DNA of 64,000 nucleotides from Bacillus manliponensis (lineage in GTDB: Bacteria; Bacillota; Bacilli; Bacillales; Bacillaceae_G): assembly GCF_000712595.1 (NCBI RefSeq), contig NZ_JOTN01000018.1, positions 25,536 through 89,535 of the forward strand, written 5' to 3'. Every line of letters begins with the position of its first letter. Within the stretch, counting starts at the first letter, position 1. Shown piece after piece: positions 1 to 8,926 of this stretch. The notes beneath the pieces were generated by a model. The model was not told the DNA's origin, made no database searches, and worked only from the letters and a program-made list of their open reading frames with translations. The translations under genes were made by a program, and so were the position numbers.

Positions 1-435
1 CCGCTTATTCAGCGAGTAATAGGTAAATATAAAATTGAGCTGCACTCTAAAGGGATCATGCTGAAAGAGCAGTATCCTAAACATCCAGTTCTTATCACTG
101 CTGACGCAGCGAAAATGGAAATGGTGTTTAACAACTTAATTTCTAATGCGATGAAGTATACAAATAATAATCAGATTGAAGTGTGGATTGAAGATTGTGG
201 GGGTGAAGTACGATTTACTATTCAAAATGGTATAAATGAAGTATCAGAAGAAGACATCATGAAGTTATGGGAGCCGTTTTTTGTATTAGAGTCCTCTCGT
301 AGTAAAGAAGTATCTGGAACAGGATTGGGATTAGCGATTGTGAAAAGTATTTTAGAGAGGCATAGCTTTCAGTATGGTGTTTCTAAAGTGGAAAATGATA
401 TTCGTTTTTATGTGTATATGAAAAAGAGTTTGTAA
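1..435 (+). CDS. Sensor histidine kinase, C-terminal part (5' end outside window)
   Basis: The reading frame is open from base 1, so this is the 3' part of a longer gene. The visible 144 residues are a HATPase_c domain. They contain an N-box (FNNLISNAMKYT), a kinase lid region and a G2-type glycine box (GTGLGLAIVKSILERH). The phosphoacceptor helix and sensor domain lie outside the window. The partner response regulator is expected just upstream, because such genes are usually paired, but it cannot be seen. A strong terminator follows the stop codon, so the downstream AraC gene is a separate unit. The family assignment is firm; the stimulus cannot be inferred. Confidence 0.9.
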   Translation, partial: PLIQRVIGKYKIELHSKGIMLKEQYPKHPVLITADAAKMEMVFNNLISNAMKYTNNNQIEVWIEDCGGEVRFTIQNGINEVSEEDIMKLWEPFFVLESSRSKEVSGTGLGLAIVKSILERHSFQYGVSKVENDIRFYVYMKKSL

Positions 436-468
436 TTCCTTTTTAGCATCTAAAAAGGAATTTTTTAC
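434..468 (+). terminator. Intrinsic terminator of the histidine kinase gene
   Basis: An inverted repeat pairs AATTCCTTTTTAG with CTAAAAAGGAATT and runs into a T tract. It starts at the kinase stop codon. Confidence 0.85.
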
Positions 469-513
469 GTATTGTAGGAAATGAGTGAAAAGCACGGAAG
501 AATTATAATATAA

Positions 514-530
514 TTGATAATAATTATCAA
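514..530 (+). promoter_or_regulatory. Fur box
   Basis: The sequence TGATAATAATTATCA at 515-529 is an exact 7-1-7 inverted repeat matching the Bacillus Fur consensus TGATAATNATTATCA, flanked by T and A. It lies directly upstream of the ribosome binding site of the AraC-family gene, so that gene is probably repressed by iron. The binding itself is inferred. Confidence 0.85.
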
Positions 531-546
531 TTAAGGGGTGACTGAG

Positions 547-1524
547 GTGTACGATAGTCTTTTAAAGAGTCACTATGAAGGATTAAAGAAACAATATATG
601 CACAAAGTTGGGGATACTTGGCTTGGAGAAAGGTATGAGGTTTGTCCGAATTATGGAAGTGGATCTGTCCTGCATATTATAATTGAGCCAGGTGTTGAAC
701 TTGTTATTTTTCAAGACTGTACATCAAAGAGAATGCAATCGGATACGTTTAGTTATGAGCAAAACATGATTGAAATTACATGTATTACAGCAGGATGGGC
801 GAAAATGAGGTTTTCCACTGAAGAAGATTTTGTAACGGTTCATAAAGGAACATTATTGTATTTTGATTGGTCAAACCCTTGGGCTTATTATGAAGGAGAA
901 AGTGAAGGGTTTTCGGGTATTTCTGTTTATTTCAATATAGATGTACTGAAAGAAAATTTAAATGTTCAAAGCTCTTTTGTTATTGAAGAGAAATGGTCGC
1001 AGCTTTCAACATTGATGTTTAAGAAAGACGATCCTCTTTATATTGTCCGGAGTTCGCCGATACATGGAATCATTGCACGCCAATTGATGAATGGCTTACA
1101 TGAAGAAATGACAGATTATTTATCTCTCAAATCAAAAGTGCTTGAATTTTTATCGTACTGTATGAAGGAAGAGCTCGGAGGAGTAAATATACAAGGTAAA
1201 CAATTTGAGAAACTCATAGAAATAAAAGAGAAAATTGATTGTGATATTACAGAGCCACTTCAAGTGAAGCAGTTAGTACATATATATGACATTCCTATTT
1301 TAGAGTTACAAGAAGGATTTAAACAGTTGGTAGGCTGTACCGTTTATCAATACATTAAGAAGAAAAGGCTAAAGAAGGCAGCGCAATTATTGCAAACAAC
1401 AGATGATTCCATTACGAAAATTGCAAATGAAGTTGGTTATAGCAATCCGAGTAAGTTTACGAGTGCTTTTAAAGCGATGATGTTTGAAACACCTTTGCAG
1501 TATAGGAAGAAATATAAGAATTGA
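547..1524 (+). CDS. AraC-family transcriptional regulator, Fur-controlled (siderophore-type)
   Basis: A 325-residue protein with a C-terminal double helix-turn-helix AraC domain (about residues 225-322, including TVYQYIKKKRLKKAAQLLQ and ITKIANEVGYSNPSKFTSAF). The N-terminal ligand-binding region is of the PchR/YbtA kind. An in-frame GTG exists at 538, but it overlaps the ribosome binding site AAGGGG at 533-538. The GTG at 547 has normal spacing and is preferred. The upstream Fur box and the downstream pair of siderophore-type ABC transporters suggest an iron-siderophore-responsive activator of those transporters. The ligand is not known. Confidence 0.85.
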   Translation: MYDSLLKSHYEGLKKQYMHKVGDTWLGERYEVCPNYGSGSVLHIIIEPGVELVIFQDCTSKRMQSDTFSYEQNMIEITCITAGWAKMRFSTEEDFVTVHKGTLLYFDWSNPWAYYEGESEGFSGISVYFNIDVLKENLNVQSSFVIEEKWSQLSTLMFKKDDPLYIVRSSPIHGIIARQLMNGLHEEMTDYLSLKSKVLEFLSYCMKEELGGVNIQGKQFEKLIEIKEKIDCDITEPLQVKQLVHIYDIPILELQEGFKQLVGCTVYQYIKKKRLKKAAQLLQTTDDSITKIANEVGYSNPSKFTSAFKAMMFETPLQYRKKYKN

Positions 1525-1564
1525 AAAATATCTAGTTCTCTATAAAGGGGACTGGATATTTTTT
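1525..1564 (+). terminator. Terminator after the AraC gene
   Basis: The stem AAAATATC ... GATATTTT is extended by further pairing around a TATAAA loop and followed by T residues. It separates the regulator from the ABC genes. Confidence 0.75.
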
Positions 1565-1600
1565 GGATTGATTTCTATTTTTTTAGAGTGGTAAATGATG

Positions 1601-1631
1601 TCTGTTATCAATTACATTAATTGATAACAGA
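1601..1631 (+). promoter_or_regulatory. Perfect 14-bp-arm palindrome, candidate operator of the ABC operon
   Basis: Arms at 1601-1614 (TCTGTTATCAATTA) and 1618-1631 are exact reverse complements separated by CAT. It is not a Fur box, because the spacing is not 7-1-7. It lies just before the start of the first ABC gene and after the AraC terminator, which suits a binding site for the neighbouring AraC protein. That link is inferred. Confidence 0.55.
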
Positions 1632-1656
1632 AGGAATACAAGGGGGGATACGTTCT

Positions 1657-3393
1657 GTGAAGGAGGAAACGAACATATCGTTTTTATGGAAAGAAACGAA
1701 GGGAGAGCGAGGTAAACTATTATTCGCAGTTCTTTTTAGTGTGTGTAGTACCATCCTTACTTTTGCGCCATTTCTATTTGCTTATCAAATTTTAAATGAA
1801 TTACTGCTTGAAAATCCTAATTATACTCAAATAAAAGGATGGGCCATTTGGACAGCAGTATTTGTACTCTTAAAGTTTTTGTTACTTACCATTTCGGGTG
1901 TTTTCTCTCATATCGCGGCTTTTAACATATTATACAAACTAAGAGTAAAGACGATTGATCATTTAGCAAAATTACCACTTGGTTATTTCACAAAAAAAGC
2001 TTCTGGTGAACTAAAAAAATCAATTAATGAAGATATTGAAAAGATAGAAGGTTCATTAGCACATCAACTTCCGGACTTATCAGCAGCAATTGCAGCGCCA
2101 TTTGTCATATATAGTTATTTATTATTTGTTGATTGGAAATTATCACTTGTGTTACTCGTTCCATTGCTTCTGAGTTACATTTTACAAGCGCTTATGTTCA
2201 AGAACTTTAATCAAAACATGAACAGTTACCATACGCATTTAGAACGGATGAATGCAGCTTTTGTTGAATATATTCGCGGTATGTTTGTGTTTAAAGCCTT
2301 TAATATAACAGGAGCATCTTTTGAAAAATTACGAGTAGCCATTGAAGGATACCAAAAGATGTGGGTTGAAATCAGTCGGAAACAATCGCCGTATTATGCG
2401 CTCTTTTCATTAGTAACGGAGTCGTCATTATTATTTGTTATTCCAATTGGTGGTTTGATGATGGTAAACGGAGCGATTGAGGCAAGTGCCTTTTTATTAT
2501 TTTTAGTACTAAGTATTACATTTTTGTCTTCCTTGAAACAGCTACTAGACTTTGGTGGAAATGTGGCGGTCATTTTAGAAGGAGTGTCACGTTTAAAACA
2601 TATATGGGCTGAAACACCACAGCGTGTTGGTAAGATTGAAATTGAAAAAGATAAGGTGGAATCCTTATCTTTTCGTAACGTTTCTTTTAAGTATGAAAAC
2701 CATTATGTGTTGCGAAATGTTTCGTTATATGTGGCAAAAGGTGAGACGATTGCTTTTGTTGGTCCTTCTGGTGCGGGGAAAACAACAGCCGGTGAGTTAG
2801 CAGCTCGTTTTTTTGACTTGGAAGAAGGGTGTATTCAAATTAATAACGCTAGTATTCAAGATATTAGGCAGGAAAACGTAATGGATCTTATCTCCTTTGT
2901 TTTTCAAGATACATTTTTAGCAGAGGATACGATTTGGAATAATATTGTGATGGGAAGAACATATACGAAAGAGCAAGTAGAACAAGTGTGTAAAGATGCT
3001 GAAATTCATGAGTTTATTACATCATTGCCAAATGGATATGAAACTCGCCTCGGTGAGAATGGTGTGAAAGTGAGCGGTGGACAAAAGCAAAGAATTGCGA
3101 TTGCAAGGGCAATGCTAAAGGATTCACCAATTGTCATTTTAGATGAAGCAACGTCACACTCTGATATTGAAAATGAAAGGAAAATTCAGCGAGCTTTAAA
3201 CCGCTTGTTAGTAAACAAAATGACAATTATTATTGCGCACAGGTTGCATACAATTGCTGAGGCAGATCGGATATATGCTTTTAAAGAAGGTTATATTGTT
3301 GAAGAGGGCGATCATCTCTCTTTAATGAAGCGAAAAGGATTGTATGAAAACATGTGGAGAAGTTATAAGAAGTTCGAAGAGGAGGTGGTTTGA
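1657..3393 (+). CDS. ABC transporter, fused permease-ATPase (YbtP/YbtQ type, first subunit)
   Basis: A 578-residue half-transporter with an N-terminal six-helix membrane domain and a C-terminal nucleotide-binding domain. It has Walker A GPSGAGKTT near residue 369, signature VSGGQ near 471 and Walker B IVILDEAT near 491. A TTG at 1621 would extend it, but that codon lies inside the palindrome. The GTG at 1657 has the ribosome binding site AGGGGGGAT. This type IV exporter fold is used by YbtP/YbtQ and IrtA/IrtB to import ferric siderophores. The Fur box and AraC gene upstream support that role here, although export of a toxic compound remains possible. The D-loop reads SHSD instead of the common SSLD. 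Confidence 0.85.
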   Translation: MKEETNISFLWKETKGERGKLLFAVLFSVCSTILTFAPFLFAYQILNELLLENPNYTQIKGWAIWTAVFVLLKFLLLTISGVFSHIAAFNILYKLRVKTIDHLAKLPLGYFTKKASGELKKSINEDIEKIEGSLAHQLPDLSAAIAAPFVIYSYLLFVDWKLSLVLLVPLLLSYILQALMFKNFNQNMNSYHTHLERMNAAFVEYIRGMFVFKAFNITGASFEKLRVAIEGYQKMWVEISRKQSPYYALFSLVTESSLLFVIPIGGLMMVNGAIEASAFLLFLVLSITFLSSLKQLLDFGGNVAVILEGVSRLKHIWAETPQRVGKIEIEKDKVESLSFRNVSFKYENHYVLRNVSLYVAKGETIAFVGPSGAGKTTAGELAARFFDLEEGCIQINNASIQDIRQENVMDLISFVFQDTFLAEDTIWNNIVMGRTYTKEQVEQVCKDAEIHEFITSLPNGYETRLGENGVKVSGGQKQRIAIARAMLKDSPIVILDEATSHSDIENERKIQRALNRLLVNKMTIIIAHRLHTIAEADRIYAFKEGYIVEEGDHLSLMKRKGLYENMWRSYKKFEEEVV

Positions 3394-3394
3394 A

Positions 3395-5128
3395 ATGATG
3401 CTGAAATTGCAAACGATTTTAGGTGGGAATTTGAAACGTCTCTACTTTCCGATTTTTTTAACGGTGCTTGATACAATTGGTGCAGGGACCATTTATGGTG
3501 TGCTCTATTATGTGTTATTGCATATAGTGGGAGGTACTTTCACACTTGATACGGTCAAAACGTCTCTCGTTATTTTAATTGTAGCCTATGTATTTCGTTT
3601 ACTTGTTATTACTTCTTCACAATATATGTTACAAGTGAGAGGGTCTGAATTGATTCGTGATGCACGTCTAAACTTATCAAACCATCTCCAACAGTTACCG
3701 CTTGGTTATTTTTCAAAACAAAGTGTCGGTACATTAATAAATTCCTGTACAGCTGATATGGTTAGTATTGAACGTGTTATTACCCACCTTATAGGAGAAA
3801 TGATAAAAGTTGTGATGATTACAACGTATATTCTTGTTGTATCATTTTTTATAAATCCGAAGCTTGCATTTGCTCAGATAATAATGGTTTTATTATCAAT
3901 ACCATTATTAGTGATTGCTGGTCGTTTAGGTAAAAAGGGTGGGAAAATAAAACAGGATATTGTTGCCGAAGTCTTGTCTCGTGTAATGGAATACATTGAT
4001 GGAATGAAAGTATTTCGTGCTCATAATCAAGCTGGCATAGCATTTGGACGTTTGCGGTCTTCATTTCAAAAATATCGAGATATAAGTATAAAGTTAGAAT
4101 TATCGTTAGCACCAGTCAATTTACTATTTTTTATTTTAATTGATTTTATTGTACCGCTCCTATTTCTACTTGGTTCTTTTTCTTTAATAGACGGTACGAT
4201 TACACCGGAAGTTATGGTGACATTTATTATTATTTCACTTGGTATTTCCACATTGTTTAAGCCGTTTAGCGTGTTATATTCAGAATATTTCGTTTTATCG
4301 GCTGCTGTTGATCATGTAAATAGTATTTACGAACAAAAATTACAACCATATGAACAAGAAGAGGTGGAATTTCCGAATTATAACATTCAATTCTCCAATG
4401 TTTCATTTTCATATGAAGCAAATCAACCGGTGTTAAAACATATGAATTTTACAGCAAAAGAGCATGCAATGACAGCATTAATTGGCCCTTCAGGATCAGG
4501 GAAAAGCACAGTGTTTAATTTGCTGACACGTTTTTGGGATACAGATGAAGGAGATATAACAATTGGTGGTATTTCAATTCAACAAATACATCCTGATTGT
4601 TTGTTAAAGCATATAAGCATGGTGTTCCAAAGTGTATTTCTTCTAAATGATACAGTATACAAGAACGTATTGATGGGGAAACCATCAGCGACAAAAGAGG
4701 AAGTCATTGAAGCTTGTAAAAAGGCAAACTGCCATGAGTTTATTGAGAAGTTAGCAGAAGGATATGACACAATGATTGGAGAAGGTGGTTCGACATTATC
4801 AGGTGGAGAAAAACAACGGATATCTCTTGCTAGAGCATTTTTAAAAGGTGCGCCAATTATTTTGTTAGATGAAGCAACGGCTTCGCTAGACCCTGATAAT
4901 GAAATGGAAATAAAAGAAGTTATCGATACATTAATTGAAGGGAAAACAGTCATTGTTATTGCTCATAAGTTAAATACGACGCAAAATGCAGATCAAATTG
5001 TGTTATTACATGAGGGATGCATTGATGAGCTAGGGACACATGAAGAGCTAATGGAACAGAGAGGTTACTATGCAAAGTTATACAGTGAGCAGCTTGCAGC
5101 AAAGGATTGGAGAGTATTGAGTGAATAA
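3395..5128 (+). CDS. ABC transporter, fused permease-ATPase (second subunit)
   Basis: A 577-residue partner of the preceding gene with the same layout: membrane domain, then Walker A GPSGSGKS near residue 363, signature LSGGE near 468 and Walker B IILLDEAT near 488. The start ATG at 3395 follows the upstream stop codon by one base. Its ribosome binding site GAGGAGGTGG lies inside the end of the first gene, so the two are translationally coupled and probably form a heterodimer. An earlier in-frame start at 3344 overlaps the first gene and is not used. The substrate is probably a ferric siderophore, by context. Confidence 0.85.
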   Translation: MMLKLQTILGGNLKRLYFPIFLTVLDTIGAGTIYGVLYYVLLHIVGGTFTLDTVKTSLVILIVAYVFRLLVITSSQYMLQVRGSELIRDARLNLSNHLQQLPLGYFSKQSVGTLINSCTADMVSIERVITHLIGEMIKVVMITTYILVVSFFINPKLAFAQIIMVLLSIPLLVIAGRLGKKGGKIKQDIVAEVLSRVMEYIDGMKVFRAHNQAGIAFGRLRSSFQKYRDISIKLELSLAPVNLLFFILIDFIVPLLFLLGSFSLIDGTITPEVMVTFIIISLGISTLFKPFSVLYSEYFVLSAAVDHVNSIYEQKLQPYEQEEVEFPNYNIQFSNVSFSYEANQPVLKHMNFTAKEHAMTALIGPSGSGKSTVFNLLTRFWDTDEGDITIGGISIQQIHPDCLLKHISMVFQSVFLLNDTVYKNVLMGKPSATKEEVIEACKKANCHEFIEKLAEGYDTMIGEGGSTLSGGEKQRISLARAFLKGAPIILLDEATASLDPDNEMEIKEVIDTLIEGKTVIVIAHKLNTTQNADQIVLLHEGCIDELGTHEELMEQRGYYAKLYSEQLAAKDWRVLSE

Positions 5129-5242
5129 AGTAAAGCTTCTACTGATGGTTAGTTAAACGAACTCCGCATTTCCGAACTGAACTGTTAATCTTCTAGCTTA
5201 AACTAAGTTTTAAGGTGGAGTTTTTGGCTTGTAAATAGAAGA

Positions 5243-5275
5243 AAAAACCTCTTTCATCATAAAAGAGGTTTTTTT
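5243..5275 (+). terminator. Terminator of the ABC operon
   Basis: The stem AAAACCTCTTT ... AAAGAGGTTTT is followed by a T run. The preceding 110 bases hold no gene that I can support. Confidence 0.85.
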
Positions 5276-5309
5276 AATGGAAGTTTAAAATATTGCTGTA
5301 AATAAATAA

Positions 5310-5391
5310 TTGACTTTATTTACCTCTAGTGATAATTTAATACCTATAGGAAAACTCGGCATTAAATCATAGTTTTCTTATAGGTATTAAA
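5310..5391 (+). promoter_or_regulatory. Promoter and large 21-bp hairpin upstream of the peptide ABC operon
   Basis: A -35-like TTGACT at 5310-5315 and A/T-rich -10 candidates around 5331-5339 precede an inverted repeat. Its arms, 5336-5356 and 5371-5391, match over 21 positions with a single G-T wobble and a 14-nt loop. No T run follows, so it is not a standard terminator. It ends about 10 bases before the ribosome binding site AGGGGGAC of the binding-protein gene. It could be an operator or a stabilising 5' mRNA hairpin. Confidence 0.6.
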
Positions 5392-5412
5392 TGTTTATTA
5401 GGGGGACATAAG

Positions 5413-7011
5413 ATGAAAAGAAAGTTAGCAACGGTATCATTTATTTTATTTTTATTGATTGGTTTAGTTGCTTGCTCAGGAGGAAAAGAGAAAGCAAAAC
5501 AAGCTAGTTCAAATAGTACAAGTGAAACAGGGAGTCCAAAAGATGGGGGCACATTAACAATTGGTGTGAGTGATAACCCGGATGCCATGAATCCACTTTA
5601 TGCAAATGATCGTGTATCATTAACAATTCAGCAAGCGTTATATGCACCGTTATATCACATGCATAATGGAGAAAAGAAATTTGTTCTTGCTGAAAGTTTT
5701 ACGCCTTCGGAAGATCAATTAACGTGGACATTAAAGTTAAAAGATAATTTAAAGTGGCATGATGGTCAAAAAATTACAGCGGACGATATTGTTTTTACAG
5801 TTGAATCGATTTTAGATGAAAAGCAAAGTAGTTCAAGACGTGAAAACTTTATTTTTAAAGGGCAACCAGTTCAGGTGGAGAAGGTCGATGAACTCACGGC
5901 TCAGTTTGTATTGCCACAAGTTAGTGCTTCATTCGAAGGAGTATTAAATGACTTCTTCCCGATTCCAAAACATGTATTTGAAAATGAAACGGATTTAATG
6001 AAGAGTGAAAAAAATAATCATCCTATCGGTTCAGGACCGTTTAAGTTTAAAGAATTTAAAACAGACGAGTATGTTGTGTTAGAGCGCTTTGATGATTATT
6101 TTGCAGGAAAGCCAAAGTTAGATTCCGTTGTATATCGTGTTGTAAAAGACCGTAACACAGCAAATGTATCGCTGCAAAATGGTCAAATTAATATGAAGAT
6201 GATTGAACCGCAAGACTATAAGAAACTAAATGAGACAGACAAATTTTCTATGGTGCTATTCCCGGAGGAAAGATTATTCTACATGTCTTATAACTTAAAT
6301 AATGAGTTAATGCAGAAGAAAGAAGTGCGCCAAGCGATTGCGCATGCTTTAGATAAGAAAGAGATGATTCAATCTGCGTTTGTCTCTGATCAGTTTGCAG
6401 AACCAGCGCATTCGATTTTAACGCCAGGTACACTTCACTATTCTTCGGATGTGAAAAAATACAAACATGATCAAAAGAAAGCAAAAGCATTATTAAAAGA
6501 AGCTGGTGTGAAAGAAAACGAAACGGTTCGTGTCATGTATGTGACGAACAATAAAGTAATGGAAAGCTTAGCGCTGTACACGCAACAAAAGTTAAAAGAA
6601 GTGGGCTTAGAAGTTGAGTTGTTAGCATTGGATGCGAGTGCAGCAAGTGAGAAGAGTTTAGATAAAGAAAATAAAGATTATGATATCACGTTTGGTGGCT
6701 ATATTATGGGACCAGAACCAGACGTATATAAGAGTCTATATTTAAGCGATGCAGAATATAATTATGCTCGTTATAAAAATGCTGAACTAGATCAGTTATG
6801 GGCAGATGCAGCTGTAGAAACTGATAAAGAGAAGCGTGCAAAACTGTACCATGAAATTCAAAAAACGATTGCTGAAGATGTACCATACTTTCCAATTGCA
6901 TATCCAAAAGCAGTAATTGCAGTGGATAAAAAGTATGGTGGGTTAGAGGAAGCACATGCAATTCCTGTCACAATGTTTGAAGATTTATCGAAGATTTATG
7001 AAGTACAATAG
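5413..7011 (+). CDS. Peptide-type ABC transporter, substrate-binding lipoprotein
   Basis: A 532-residue SBP_bac_5 family protein. A lipoprotein signal with lipobox LVAC ends at Cys about 21, followed by a Ser/Gly/Lys linker. The family motif region reads GGTLTIGVSDNPDAMNPLYA. It is the first gene of a five-gene operon with two permeases and two ATPases. A terminator-like hairpin lies between it and the permeases, which usually lets the binding protein be made in excess. The family also includes nickel and glutathione binders, so oligopeptide is the likeliest substrate but not proven. Confidence 0.9.
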   Translation: MKRKLATVSFILFLLIGLVACSGGKEKAKQASSNSTSETGSPKDGGTLTIGVSDNPDAMNPLYANDRVSLTIQQALYAPLYHMHNGEKKFVLAESFTPSEDQLTWTLKLKDNLKWHDGQKITADDIVFTVESILDEKQSSSRRENFIFKGQPVQVEKVDELTAQFVLPQVSASFEGVLNDFFPIPKHVFENETDLMKSEKNNHPIGSGPFKFKEFKTDEYVVLERFDDYFAGKPKLDSVVYRVVKDRNTANVSLQNGQINMKMIEPQDYKKLNETDKFSMVLFPEERLFYMSYNLNNELMQKKEVRQAIAHALDKKEMIQSAFVSDQFAEPAHSILTPGTLHYSSDVKKYKHDQKKAKALLKEAGVKENETVRVMYVTNNKVMESLALYTQQKLKEVGLEVELLALDASAASEKSLDKENKDYDITFGGYIMGPEPDVYKSLYLSDAEYNYARYKNAELDQLWADAAVETDKEKRAKLYHEIQKTIAEDVPYFPIAYPKAVIAVDKKYGGLEEAHAIPVTMFEDLSKIYEVQ

Positions 7012-7028
7012 TGCATTTGAGTACAAAT

Positions 7029-7060
7029 AAAAAAGCTGGTATTTTATCAGCTTTTTTATC
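7029..7060 (+). terminator. Attenuating terminator between binding protein and permease genes
   Basis: The stem AAAAAGCTG ... CAGCTTTTT carries a T run and is read through into the same-strand transporter genes. It probably sets the ratio of binding protein to membrane subunits. Confidence 0.75.
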
Positions 7061-7099
7061 ATGACTTTTTACGGTATGTAATGAGGGGGAGGCACAAGC

Positions 7100-8050
7100 A
7101 TGAGGACAGTAATTGTGAAACGGCTTTTAAATGCGATACCGCTATTATTTGTCATTTCTATTATTTCTTTCGTATTAATTAAGCTCGCTCCGGGGGATCC
7201 GGTTCGAAACTTTGTAACACCAAATATGAGTCCGGTTGATGTTGAGCGTATGCGGGCAAGTTTAGGATTAGATCAACCCATTTATATTCAATATGTATTA
7301 TGGCTGAAAAGTATTTTAAGTGGGGATTTTGGCTATTCACTTTTAAGTCATAAGCCTGTGTTTGAGCTAATTGTAGAGCGGTTACCAGCTACAATTGGGC
7401 TTATGGGTTTATCTCTTATTCTATCGTTTTGTATTGCTATTCCGTTAGGGTTATTGAGTGGAATTAAGAAAAATTCTTTATTTGATCGAATAGTAAACTT
7501 TATTTCATATGTTGGGATTTCGATGCCTGTTTTTTGGTTCGCTTTATTATTAATTTATTTATTTTCATTAAAGTGGAACCTTCTTCCGAGTATGGGGATG
7601 CGTACAGTTGGGGAAGATTCTATTTTAGATGTAATCAAGCACGGTATTTTACCATGTACGGTCCTTGCCTTTCAAAATGTATCGGTGTACGTGAGATACA
7701 TTCGTTCTAGCACAGTTCAACAACTAGGAGAAGAGTACGTGCAAACACAATATGCATATGGTGCTTCGAGGAGAAGTGTATTATTTGGCCATGTGTTACG
7801 AAATGTGTTAATTCCAATTGTAACGATTTTTGGGTTGTCTATTCCAAGCTTAGTTGGTGGAGCTTTTATTACGGAAACAGTATTTTCATGGCCAGGGCTT
7901 GGTTCCTTAGGGGTAAATTCTATATTTAAGTTTGATTATCCAGTTATCATGGCAATCACATTGTTATCATCAGTTATGTTAATTCTCGGTAATTTAATTG
8001 CTGATATTTTATACGGCATTGTTGATCCGCGTATTCGAATGAGGGGGTGA
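7100..8050 (+). CDS. Peptide ABC transporter permease (OppB/DppB type)
   Basis: A 316-residue BPD_transp_1 permease with about six membrane helices. The N-terminal segment LLFVISIISFVLIKLAPGDP is typical of OppB/DppB/NikB. The cytoplasmic EAA loop that contacts the ATPases is visible around EEYVQTQYAYGASRRSVLFGH. The start ATG follows GGGGGAGG. The gene ends 6 bp before the second permease. Confidence 0.92.
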   Translation: MRTVIVKRLLNAIPLLFVISIISFVLIKLAPGDPVRNFVTPNMSPVDVERMRASLGLDQPIYIQYVLWLKSILSGDFGYSLLSHKPVFELIVERLPATIGLMGLSLILSFCIAIPLGLLSGIKKNSLFDRIVNFISYVGISMPVFWFALLLIYLFSLKWNLLPSMGMRTVGEDSILDVIKHGILPCTVLAFQNVSVYVRYIRSSTVQQLGEEYVQTQYAYGASRRSVLFGHVLRNVLIPIVTIFGLSIPSLVGGAFITETVFSWPGLGSLGVNSIFKFDYPVIMAITLLSSVMLILGNLIADILYGIVDPRIRMRG

Positions 8051-8056
8051 GTAGAG

Positions 8057-8902
8057 ATGAACAAACGGAGATTACAAAGTGTAAAGAAAGAGTTAACGCA
8101 AAATAAATTTGTACTTATGGCGATAGGAACATTGACGTTGTTAACGGTTGTTTCTGTATTTGCATTTCTATCACCTTATGACCCTAGCAAAATGTCAATT
8201 CCAGACCGACTGCAGACTCCTAGTCTCACACATCCTTTTGGAACAGACGACTATGGCAGAGATTATTTAACGCGTGCTTTATATGGAGGGCAAATCTCTC
8301 TTGCAGTTGGCTTTTTATCTATGATTGTTTCTGTTTCAGTAGGGACGTTAGTTGGAACAGTTAGCGGATATTTTGGCGGGAAAATAGATAATTTTTTAAT
8401 GCGGATTGTAGAAATATTAATGTCGATCCCTTCATTTTTCTTGATGTTACTTTTAAATGCATATTTAAAGCCAGGGATTATGACGCTCATCTTAATTATT
8501 GGATTTATGACGTGGATGGATACGGCACGCATTGTACGGGCAGAAACGTTATCCGTGAAGGAACGCGAATATGTTTTATATGCAAAAGTATCAGGCCAAA
8601 ATTCATTTGCAATTATTTTTAGACACATTATCCCAAATATCGCTTCCACAATTATTATTGCAGCAACATTAACAAATGCAACTGCGATTTTAATGGAGTC
8701 ATCGCTTAGTTTCTTAGGATTAGGTATTCGAGAGCCGGACTCTTCATGGGGAAGTATGCTAAATAATGCACAAGGATACATTGGTGAGGCTTGGTATTTA
8801 ACACTTTTCCCAGGTTTTCTTATTTTATTAACCGTTCTAAGCTTTAATGTACTAGGCGACGCATTAAAGACGGTATTTTCACCAAAGCAAAATAATTCGT
8901 GA
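8057..8902 (+). CDS. Peptide ABC transporter permease (OppC/DppC type)
   Basis: A 281-residue second permease. It carries the OppC-type periplasmic segment (HPFGTDDYGRDYLTRALYGG) and the EAA loop REYVLYAKVSGQNSFAIIFR. It pairs with the preceding OppB-type protein to form the pore. It has the OppC_N plus BPD_transp_1 layout and the usual length. Confidence 0.92.
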   Translation: MNKRRLQSVKKELTQNKFVLMAIGTLTLLTVVSVFAFLSPYDPSKMSIPDRLQTPSLTHPFGTDDYGRDYLTRALYGGQISLAVGFLSMIVSVSVGTLVGTVSGYFGGKIDNFLMRIVEILMSIPSFFLMLLLNAYLKPGIMTLILIIGFMTWMDTARIVRAETLSVKEREYVLYAKVSGQNSFAIIFRHIIPNIASTIIIAATLTNATAILMESSLSFLGLGIREPDSSWGSMLNNAQGYIGEAWYLTLFPGFLILLTVLSFNVLGDALKTVFSPKQNNS

Positions 8903-8926
8903 AGTGAATAAGGGGGAGTGAAGAAC

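Noticed and set aside
1621-1656. TTG 1621 as start of the first ABC transporter gene
   Set aside because: It lies within the 31-bp palindrome and has no ribosome binding site; GTG 1657 has one.
8263-8781. 172-codon open frame antisense to the OppC-type permease
   Set aside because: It is a shadow of the real gene; it has no ribosome binding site and its composition follows the membrane helices on the other strand.
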